A stretch of DNA of 64,000 bases from CAVVSQ01 sp963848825 (GTDB lineage: Bacteria > Planctomycetota > Planctomycetia > Gemmatales > Gemmataceae): assembly GCA_963848825.1 (NCBI GenBank), contig CAWKFA010000015.1, positions 620,001 through 684,000 on the forward strand. Reading direction: 5' to 3'. Shown one piece after another: positions 57,828 to 64,000 of this stretch (positions are counted from its first letter, which is position 1; the number at the start of each line of letters is the position of its first letter). The notes under the pieces were generated by a model. It was given only the letters and a program-made list of their open reading frames with translations, did no database searches and had not been told where the DNA came from. Position numbers and translations under genes: made by a program.

Positions 57828-58577
57828 ATGATGGCACTTTGGAATAAGAGGGGGGCTTGCCTGGGCGCCTTCCTTTTTCTGACAGTCTGCCTGGCTCCCG
57901 CATTTTGCCAGTTCTCCTTCAACGAACGGGAAGTGAAATCGGGCACCTCCGCTCTGGATAAGGCGAACGTTTATGCGCTGGATTTTCGGTTCAAGGACCC
58001 GCGCCTGATCAAGGTTAATTATCCGGGCAAGGGAACGCGAATCTTTTGGTATCTGTGGTACCAGGTCGTCAATCGCACCGGCCAGCCGCGCAACTTCGTG
58101 CCTGGCTTCGACCTGGTCACGCTGGATTATCCGGGCGTCTACAAGGATGAACCTCTGCCTGCGGTCGTGGATGCCATCAAACGCAAGGAAGATCCCACGG
58201 GTTATCAGGACATCAAGAATTCGGTGACCATTAGCACCAACAAGATCCCCGTTTCTAAACCAGAAGGCGAGGCTTTTCCAACGGTGGTCACCGGCGTCGC
58301 CGTTTGGGACGCCTCGTCAGCCGACTTGAAGAAACGTGAAGGGGAGTCCAAGGGCCTCATGGATTGCACACGCTTCAGCATTTTCGTGAGCGGCCTGTCA
58401 AATGGCTATGTGCTGGTCGATTCGCCGACGCCGGGCCAGCCGCCGATTATCCGCAATAAGACGCTCCAGCTCAATTTTCGCCGCCAGGGCGACCGTTTTT
58501 CCGATGATTCGCGCGACATCAGCTTCGTGGCGCCGGCTGAATGGATTTATCGTGCCGCTGATTCCAAAAAACCATAA
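57828..58577 (+). CDS. secreted protein of unknown function
   Basis: ATG 57828 follows TGGAGG at 57815-57820. Signal peptide (GAFLFLTVCLAPAFCQFSF), then a 220-residue domain with beta character: ALDFRFKDPRLIKVNYPGKG, FWYLWYQVVNRTGQPRNFV and QLNFRRQGDRFSDDSRDISF. Proteins of this kind are common in planctomycetes, but I know no function. It precedes rpmA. Confidence 0.7.
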   Translation: MMALWNKRGACLGAFLFLTVCLAPAFCQFSFNEREVKSGTSALDKANVYALDFRFKDPRLIKVNYPGKGTRIFWYLWYQVVNRTGQPRNFVPGFDLVTLDYPGVYKDEPLPAVVDAIKRKEDPTGYQDIKNSVTISTNKIPVSKPEGEAFPTVVTGVAVWDASSADLKKREGESKGLMDCTRFSIFVSGLSNGYVLVDSPTPGQPPIIRNKTLQLNFRRQGDRFSDDSRDISFVAPAEWIYRAADSKKP

Positions 58578-58633
58578 TATGTAGTCAACGATATTCGCAA
58601 ACTCCTTCGCGAGACCAAGAACGAGGTAGAGAC

Positions 58634-58897
58634 ATGGCTCATAAGAAAGGGCAGGGTTCCAGCCGCAATGGCCGGGACTCCCACAGTCAGCGATTAGGCG
58701 TCAAGATTTACGGCGGACAGGCAGTCAAGGCCGGTGGCATCATCGTTCGCCAGCGTGGTACCCGTTACCATCCGGGCCGCAACGTCGCCCGCGGCAAGGA
58801 TGACACCCTGTTCGCGCTCACCGAAGGCAAAGTCCTTTTCGACCGCGGGGGCAGGCGCATCAATGTGGTGGCGACCGCGGCGGTGGCAGCTTCCTGA
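58634..58897 (+). CDS. rpmA: 50S ribosomal protein L27
   Basis: L27 reaches the peptidyl transferase centre with its N-terminus. MAHKKGQGSSRNGRDSHSQR, LGVKIYGGQAVKAGGIIVRQ and RGTRYHPGRNVARGKDDTLF are diagnostic. 87 residues. In most bacteria rplU (L21) is directly upstream; here an unknown secreted protein is, and obgE does not follow. Confidence 0.96.
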   Translation: MAHKKGQGSSRNGRDSHSQRLGVKIYGGQAVKAGGIIVRQRGTRYHPGRNVARGKDDTLFALTEGKVLFDRGGRRINVVATAAVAAS

Positions 58898-58976
58898 GCT
58901 ACGCGATGTTCTAAAATAAAGGGGCCTGCCCTTCTCGATTTGAGGGGCCTGGCCTCATCGCGTTTCTAATGCCCCT

Positions 58977-59846
58977 TCACGATGTCTCAGCTGAAACCTG
59001 GCGACGGTTCCAGGCATCAACTACCGCGCGGAACGCTCGAATGTGTTCCGGCGTCGTGCCGCAGCAGCCGCCGACCATGGCAATTTTGGTGCTTAGGATC
59101 TCTTCCAGTCCCCTGGCCATCAATTCGGGCGAGTGGGGATAACCAGTGCCGTTTTTCGGCGAGCCCGCATTGAGCCTGGTGAATAGCGGCAAGTCCGTTG
59201 CCGCGCGATAGCGGGTCAGTAGCTCAGCGCACCGTGCTGTATCCACGTCCTTGCCGCAATTCACACCGACGGCGGCGGCACCCATCTCCTGGGCCGCCCC
59301 GGCACAGTCCGCGGCGCTGGCGCCTCGGAAGGTGCGCAGGGTGTCGCCATCGAAGGTGAACGAAAGAAGCGTGGGCTTGTTCGGCCCGCCCTCCGCCTTG
59401 TTGGCGCGAATGAAAACTGCTGCTTCCGCGGGGTCGGAAAAGGTTTCCAGCAGCAGGGCGTCGGCCTCGCTGCAAGCTCCCAGAATGGGCCCCACCGACT
59501 CCTTGTCCGTCGTGACCAGCGGCCCGATATCCGCCAGCACCCAGCCTGGCCCAGTCAAGGCCGTGCGTGCCAGCTTCACGCCAGCCTTGATGATGGCTGT
59601 CAGCTCTTGTTCGAGATGGTGCCTGGGCAGCGCCGCTCCATTGGCCTGAAAAGTGTTCGTCAGCAAGATCTCCGCGCCGGCCTCCACATAAGACCGATGA
59701 ATAGCCGTGATTTTCTCCGGCCGCAGCAGGTTCCACGCCGCCAAAGACGGGTCGCCGCCAGCGCCGGCCCGTAGGAGTTCGGTACCCATGGCGCCGTCCA
59801 TAAGCAGAACGCGTCCATGGCCCAGCGCTTCGATGAGTTCGGGCAT
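58977..59846 (-). CDS. homocysteine S-methyltransferase family protein
   Basis: A 289-residue TIM-barrel protein that would transfer a methyl group to homocysteine. LLMDGAMGTELLRAGAG is the N-terminal signature, and the zinc ligands are visible as GVNCGKDV and MVGGCCGTTPEHIRAF. Related to the first module of MetH, but single-domain. It lies 28 bases after the phosphoglycerate mutase gene's stop on the same strand. Confidence 0.9.
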   Translation of the reverse strand: MPELIEALGHGRVLLMDGAMGTELLRAGAGGDPSLAAWNLLRPEKITAIHRSYVEAGAEILLTNTFQANGAALPRHHLEQELTAIIKAGVKLARTALTGPGWVLADIGPLVTTDKESVGPILGACSEADALLLETFSDPAEAAVFIRANKAEGGPNKPTLLSFTFDGDTLRTFRGASAADCAGAAQEMGAAAVGVNCGKDVDTARCAELLTRYRAATDLPLFTRLNAGSPKNGTGYPHSPELMARGLEEILSTKIAMVGGCCGTTPEHIRAFRAVVDAWNRRQVSAETS

Positions 59847-59874
59847 CTTGTTGTTTTGTCAGGAACGAACTGCT

Positions 59875-61080
59875 TTAAGCGCCATACTTTCCCAGCCGCC
59901 CGGCATGCGCCATGGCCAGGGACATCAAGTATTTCGCGGGAAATTGTCCCAACCCCCCGCGCAGGCAATACGATTCGCCAAACTCCACCACGCCATCGGG
60001 GCGACAGGAACGCGCCCAGATGAGGACGGGGACCGGGTGCCAGCTATGGCTCTTGAGCTTGCTCGGCGTGCTGTGGTCGCCGGTCACGATCAGCACATCG
60101 GGATTGAGGCCGCGAATACGGGGGATCTCGGTGTCGAGCTTTTCGATCATTTCCACCTTGGCGGCGAAATTACCATCCTCGCCGGTGCTGTCGGTGTACT
60201 TGTAGTGCAAGAAAAAGAAGTCGTACTTGTCCCAGAGCTTTTTCAGAGAATCGACCTGCTCGGTGAGTGTGCTGCCCGCATCGACGACGTCCATGCCGAC
60301 CAGCCGGGCCAATCCCTTGTACATCGGATACACCGCGATGCAGGCGGATTTTAGGCCATAAACGTCCTGCATGGTCGCGATCGACGGATAGCGGGCGAAG
60401 CCGCGCAGCGTAATCATGTTCGTGGGGGCGTCGTTCTTGAGGGCCTTGGCCGCCTCGGCGATAAAATGATTGACGGCCTTGGCCGTATTTTGCGAGTTGG
60501 CGTCTTCGCCGACCGCCGTCAGGGGCGCTGCGCCGATTTGCTGGGGATCGGTGTCGTTGACCTTGTCGCCCAGGTTATCGCCGCGCACTACCACGACAAA
60601 GCGGTGTTCGCGCACCGGCTCGACAAAAACCTCCACGCCGGGCACCTTGATCTCTTGAAGCTTTTTGCACATGGCCACGCAACGCTCGGTCGTTGGCCGG
60701 CCCGCGCGGCGGTCGGAGATGAGCCCTTTGCCGTCCACGGTGCAATAGTTGCCGCGCACCGCCACATCGCGCGGGCCGACCTGAAAATTGATGCCCAGCG
60801 CTTCCAGAATGCCACGCCCGATGCGATATTCCAGCGGGTCGTAACCAAAGAGGCCCAGGTGCCCCGGTCCGCTCCCCGGCGTGATGCCCGGCAATACCGG
60901 GATGGTCAGCCCGCAGATACCCTCGCGGACGCAGGCGTCGAGGTTGGGGGTGCGCGCCGATTCCAGCTCGGTTTTGCCGCCCATTTCGATTGGCAAGCCA
61001 CCGAGGCCGTCGGCCACCACCAGGACGATTTTGGAGCTGTTATGTTCCCGAAGATCGCGGATCAGATTGTGAATGTTCAT
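59875..61080 (-). CDS. apgM: 2,3-bisphosphoglycerate-independent phosphoglycerate mutase, ApgM type
   Basis: Interconverts 3- and 2-phosphoglycerate. This archaeal-type family belongs to the alkaline phosphatase superfamily: IVLVVADGLGGLPIEMGGKT has the first metal ligand, PGSGPGHLGLFGYDPLEYRI the nucleophile Ser region, and LIVTGDHSTPSKLKSHSWHP the C-terminal metal ligands. ATG 61080 gives 401 residues. The gene is divergent from pgi, so two glycolytic genes share the region between 61080 and 61178. Confidence 0.9.
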   Translation of the reverse strand: MNIHNLIRDLREHNSSKIVLVVADGLGGLPIEMGGKTELESARTPNLDACVREGICGLTIPVLPGITPGSGPGHLGLFGYDPLEYRIGRGILEALGINFQVGPRDVAVRGNYCTVDGKGLISDRRAGRPTTERCVAMCKKLQEIKVPGVEVFVEPVREHRFVVVVRGDNLGDKVNDTDPQQIGAAPLTAVGEDANSQNTAKAVNHFIAEAAKALKNDAPTNMITLRGFARYPSIATMQDVYGLKSACIAVYPMYKGLARLVGMDVVDAGSTLTEQVDSLKKLWDKYDFFFLHYKYTDSTGEDGNFAAKVEMIEKLDTEIPRIRGLNPDVLIVTGDHSTPSKLKSHSWHPVPVLIWARSCRPDGVVEFGESYCLRGGLGQFPAKYLMSLAMAHAGRLGKYGA

Positions 61081-61177
61081 GAGTGGGAGTTTACCGGAAC
61101 GATGTCTCAGAGTACAGTATCTAAAACCCACGGGCGGATCTCGTGGGCACCCGAGCTTATTATCACGGATTTATTCT

Positions 61178-62638
61178 ATGCAATTACCCGACGAAGCCAT
61201 TGCCTACCACTATCAATCTCTGCTCGTCGGCTCGCTGGAAGAATGGACGCCGGCCGCGGAGATACGCTCCCAAGAGTTCTTGGCCCCCGCCAAGTTGAAA
61301 GAGCTCGAGCCCCGGTTGATGCAAGTCCGTAGCAAGATCGCCACCGAGCGTGAGCTCAAAACACCGCCACCCGAGCTGGCTCCGCTAGACGCCGGCTTCA
61401 TCGATTTGCCACAAAAGACGCTCGATCAACACCGCCGCCAGCCCGAAACCAGCATCTTGGGTCGGGTGCTAGCGCTCGCCGGCCATCTGCGTGAGGAAGT
61501 CGATCGCGTTGTGGTCCTGGGCATCGGCGGCTCCTACCTGGGCGCGCGGGCACTCTTTGAGGCCCTGCGCAGCAGCTACCATAACGAGCTTCCTCCCAAG
61601 GACCGTCACAACAGCCCACGCATCTATTTCGAGGGCAATAACGTCGATAACGACGCCCTCCACGAACTTTTCGAACTTTTACAGCTGACCTGTGTCGAGC
61701 CGGAAAATCGCGACGAACGCTGGGGCGTTGTCGTCATCAGTAAATCGGGCGGCACCATCGAGACGGCAGCCGCCTACCGCGCCATCCGCCGTGAACTGGC
61801 GGAGTATTATGGCCTCCACTCGCCACGCCTGACTCAGCTCGTCCTGGCCGTTACCGGCGCCACCGGCAAGCTTCGTGACCTCTGCAAGGCCGACGGCATT
61901 AAAGACGACGATATCCTCACCATCCCTGACGACGTCGGCGGTCGCTACTCGGTTTTCACCCCGGTTGGCCTGGTCCCCGCGGCGCTCATGGGCCTCGACG
62001 TACGTGCACTCCTCCTTGGCGCCGCCAGCATGACCAAGCGCTTTTTGGAGGAGCCCTTCGATCGCAACCCGGTCCTTCAGTACGCGGCCGTTAATTACCT
62101 CATGTTCACGCAACAGGCCAAGCCGATTCGCGTGCTTTCCGTCTGGTCGAAAAAATTGGAAGCGCTCGGCCTCTGGTATGACCAGCTTCTGGCGGAAAGC
62201 CTCGGCAAACACGGCACCGGCCCGACCCCCCTCACTACCGTGCAAACACGCGACTTGCACTCGCGCGGTCAGGAACACCAGGAAGGTATGCGCGACAAGG
62301 TCATCAATAACCTCCTCGTCAAGGCACCCAACCAGCCGCCCATCATGATCGGCATGTCCGACAAGAACCAGGACGATCTCAATCAATTCAATCGCAAGGG
62401 CTTGCCCGACCTAATGAACGCCGCCCACCGGGGCACTAACCAGGCCTATTTCGACGTCTCCCGCCCCACGGCCGATCTCGTGTTACCCGCCCTGTCCGAA
62501 CACACGCTGGGCCAACTAATGCAGATGCTCATGCTGGCCACCGTCGTGGAGGGCCGCCTCATGGGCATCAACCCCTACGGACAACCCGGCGTTGAGGCGT
62601 ACAAGAAGAACATGAAGGCGCTGCTGAAAACATCGTAA
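61178..62638 (+). CDS. pgi: glucose-6-phosphate isomerase
   Basis: Interconverts glucose-6-phosphate and fructose-6-phosphate. VVLGIGGSYLGARALFEALR and VVVISKSGGTIETAAAYRA are the two sugar-phosphate-binding SIS motifs; GGRYSVFTPVGLVPAALMGL and the C-terminal LGQLMQMLMLATVVEGRL with YGQPGVEAYKK are diagnostic. ATG 61178 gives 486 residues. The open frame reaches back to 61073 but overlaps the apgM start and lacks family similarity. Confidence 0.94.
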   Translation: MQLPDEAIAYHYQSLLVGSLEEWTPAAEIRSQEFLAPAKLKELEPRLMQVRSKIATERELKTPPPELAPLDAGFIDLPQKTLDQHRRQPETSILGRVLALAGHLREEVDRVVVLGIGGSYLGARALFEALRSSYHNELPPKDRHNSPRIYFEGNNVDNDALHELFELLQLTCVEPENRDERWGVVVISKSGGTIETAAAYRAIRRELAEYYGLHSPRLTQLVLAVTGATGKLRDLCKADGIKDDDILTIPDDVGGRYSVFTPVGLVPAALMGLDVRALLLGAASMTKRFLEEPFDRNPVLQYAAVNYLMFTQQAKPIRVLSVWSKKLEALGLWYDQLLAESLGKHGTGPTPLTTVQTRDLHSRGQEHQEGMRDKVINNLLVKAPNQPPIMIGMSDKNQDDLNQFNRKGLPDLMNAAHRGTNQAYFDVSRPTADLVLPALSEHTLGQLMQMLMLATVVEGRLMGINPYGQPGVEAYKKNMKALLKTS

Positions 62639-62794
62639 TTAACCGGCATTGGTAGAACACCTGGACAACAACGGGCAACGCTACGTTGGTTGTGGCGGGA
62701 TAACTTCAAACTGGTTTATTGGCCGAATTTAAATACATGCGGGGAAATTGGAATTTTGTTCAGACTTCTTATTCTGGCAGAAAAACACGTAACC

Positions 62795-62830
62795 GTAGGG
62801 TGGGTCGAGCGTACTCGCGCTGACCCACCG
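62795..62830 (+). repeat. REP-like palindromic repeat, copy 2
   Basis: GTAGGGTGGGTCGAGCGTAC then TCGCGCTGACCCACCG, identical to copy 1 except for the last bases. Stem GGTGGGTC/GACCCACC. Confidence 0.85.
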
Positions 62831-62908
62831 AAACACACGAAATCATCGTCGGTTCAAACAAAAAACCATCACCGCGTTCTCATTAACGTTCCCTACATAC
62901 GTACCCTT

Positions 62909-62945
62909 CGGTGGGTCAGCGCGAGTACGCTCGACCCACCCTACG
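62909..62945 (-). repeat. REP-like palindromic repeat, copy 3 (inverted)
   Basis: CGGTGGGTCAGCGCGAGTAC then GCTCGACCCACCCTACGG, the exact reverse complement of copy 2 over about 36 bases. Inverted pairs like this are the usual arrangement of REP elements. Confidence 0.85.
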
Positions 62946-63034
62946 GATTGATTCGGATAATACTCCCGATGTCCCAGCCTTGATGCCACCGAAGCGATAT
63001 CGCGCGTTTCTCACCCCAAACCCAGCTTTACCGC

Positions 63035-63787
63035 TCACGGCAACATGACCCGCCCGCCGCTGGCGCCGATGGTGTGGCCCGTCATGAAGCTTGCTTCCTC
63101 GCTGAGCAAAAAGCGAATGACGGCCGCGATTTCTTCGGGCTTGCCGAGGCGACCCAGCGGGGTTTCCTCGACGACGCGTTTGCTCATTTCCGGCGGCATT
63201 ACCTGGGCCATTTCGGTGTCGATGAGTCCCGGCGCGACACCATTGATGCGCACGTTGTGAGGGGCGAAGGCCTCCGCGCAGCAGCGCGTGAAGGCGATGA
63301 CGCCCGCCTTGGAGGTAGCGTAGTGAATTTGCATTTTCCGCGGCCGCAGCGCCGCCACCGACGACAGCGTCACGATACGGCCAAAGCGGCGCTTGATCAT
63401 CTCGTCCTTGACGGCAAACACCGTGAGGTAAGTACCCGTCAAGTTGATATCGATCGTCTCTCGCCAAACATCCAGCGTAAGTTTGCTATGGTCCTGGATG
63501 TTGCTGATGGCGCCGCAGTGGACGAGGTAGTCAATGGGGCCAAGCTGCCGCGCCTCATTGACGAGTTGTTCGACCTCCTCCGGCCTGGCCACATCGCAAC
63601 GGCCAAAAACGACCCGCCGGCCCAGCGCCCGTATCGCCGCGGCCGTCTCCTCGGCATCGCGAACCCGGCTAACATAGCTAAACGCGATATCGGCACCTTC
63701 GCGTGCCAGACGTAAAGCGGTAGCCCTGCCAATGCCGCGAGAGCCGCCGGTGATGAGGACGACGCGGTTGTGAAATTCGGTGGTCAT
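63035..63787 (-). CDS. short-chain dehydrogenase/reductase, FabG-like
   Basis: Rossmann-fold oxidoreductase with the NAD(P) motif VVLITGGSRGIGRATALRL, the NAG-like region LVHCGAISN, catalytic Ser in GRIVTLSSVAALRPRKMQ and Tyr/Lys in IHYATSKAGVIAFTR. C-terminal TGHTIGASGGRVMLP is standard. ATG 63787 follows AAGGTG. 250 residues. 3-oxoacyl-ACP reductase is the closest known function, but the substrate cannot be told. Confidence 0.9.
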   Translation of the reverse strand: MTTEFHNRVVLITGGSRGIGRATALRLAREGADIAFSYVSRVRDAEETAAAIRALGRRVVFGRCDVARPEEVEQLVNEARQLGPIDYLVHCGAISNIQDHSKLTLDVWRETIDINLTGTYLTVFAVKDEMIKRRFGRIVTLSSVAALRPRKMQIHYATSKAGVIAFTRCCAEAFAPHNVRINGVAPGLIDTEMAQVMPPEMSKRVVEETPLGRLGKPEEIAAVIRFLLSEEASFMTGHTIGASGGRVMLP

Positions 63788-63864
63788 GTACACCTTGGTG
63801 ACGGTAGCAGTATAACCGGACCTACTGAAAATTTAACTGAATCAGAGTCTGAAGCACCCGCTCT

Positions 63865-64000
63865 CTATCTCCGCTTCTCCACCCGCCCCTCCTCCCAAAA
63901 CTCCTTCGTTCCATGATGCAATCGCGCCCCTACCTGCGAGATGACTTTCATCGCCAGGTAACAGGCGCCTCGGGCGGCTTGGGGGACGGGTATGTTGTTG
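63865..64000 (-). CDS. C-terminal end of an unidentified protein
   Basis: On the minus strand an open frame enters from the window edge and ends at TAG (63867-63865): 44 residues including QAARGACYLAMKVISQVGAR and a charged end (KEFWEEGRVEKRR). Codon choice and composition look genuine. I do not recognise the family; most of the gene is outside the window. Confidence 0.5.
   Translation of the reverse strand, partial: NNIPVPQAARGACYLAMKVISQVGARLHHGTKEFWEEGRVEKRR

Larger units (their letters stand above)
62639..63034. other. intergenic region between convergent pgi and SDR genes
   Basis: About 395 bases without a supported gene. It contains two inverted copies of the REP-like unit separated by 78 bases. 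Together they can fold into a long hairpin located after both stops, which may serve as a bidirectional terminator. Confidence 0.5.

Noticed and set aside
58918..58976. AAGGGGC/GCCCCTT pair after rpmA as a terminator
   Set aside because: The loop would be about 45 bases and there is no T run; too weak to annotate.

Overview
The window is a roughly 60% GC bacterial chromosome segment that I place in the Planctomycetota, most likely Gemmatales-like. The reasons are a secreted protein with the planctomycete-specific TIGR03009 domain (17.1-17.9 kb), a TIGR03000-type domain fused to a methyltransferase (37.0-37.8 kb), many signal-peptide proteins of unknown function, no rpmD between rpsE and rplO, and an initiator tRNA lodged among ribosomal protein genes. 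No phage, CRISPR, secretion island or complete insertion sequence is visible.

Layout. 0-1.3 kb: end of a SNF2 helicase and a SWIM zinc-finger protein. 1.65-5.2 kb: tex, with long Pro/Ala-rich insertions. 5.2-16.1 kb: S10-spc ribosomal block (rpsJ, rplD, rplW, rplB, rpsS, tRNA-fMet, rplV, rpsC, rplP, rpmC, rpsQ, rplN, rplX, rplE, rpsN, rpsH, rplF, rplR, rpsE, rplO, secY). rplC is absent from its usual place. 16-21.7 kb: exported TIM-barrel protein, TIGR03009 protein, TolC-like protein, RsmD and a CCA/poly(A) nucleotidyltransferase. 21.7-24.1 kb: pstB-phoU-phoB phosphate regulation. 24.2-35.3 kb: VOC protein, double alpha/beta hydrolase, htpG, tatC, a CobA-HemD fusion, a receiver protein, a membrane-anchored protein and a GT39-like glycosyltransferase. 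35.4-43.7 kb: a minus-strand envelope block (Ig-like secreted protein, TIGR03000-methyltransferase, HTTM protein, its membrane neighbour, TgpA-like transglutaminase). 43.8-53.1 kb: sulfotransferase, RNase PH, a repeat-rich gap, exported protein, desaturase, asparagine synthase, exported methyltransferase and esterase. 53.2-57.7 kb: a very large TPR protein in two frames. 57.8-64 kb: secreted protein, rpmA, homocysteine methyltransferase, ApgM-type phosphoglycerate mutase, pgi, an SDR and the end of one more gene.

About fifteen otherwise intact genes, including essential ones (rplX, rplE, htpG, tatC, tex, cobA-hemD), read through only if one or more single-base frame changes are allowed. The simplest explanation is base-level error in the underlying assembly, so most are described here as one gene with a noted frame change rather than as pseudogenes.

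The most interesting non-routine signals are the initiator tRNA inside the ribosomal protein operon, the missing rplC with a terminator-like hairpin in its place, the minus-strand envelope-modification gene set, two exported SAM-methyltransferase-like proteins, a pair of about 106-bp palindromic mobile-type elements flanking a 12-bp tandem repeat, and a family of REP-like palindromes. I found no convincing new defence or mobile system.
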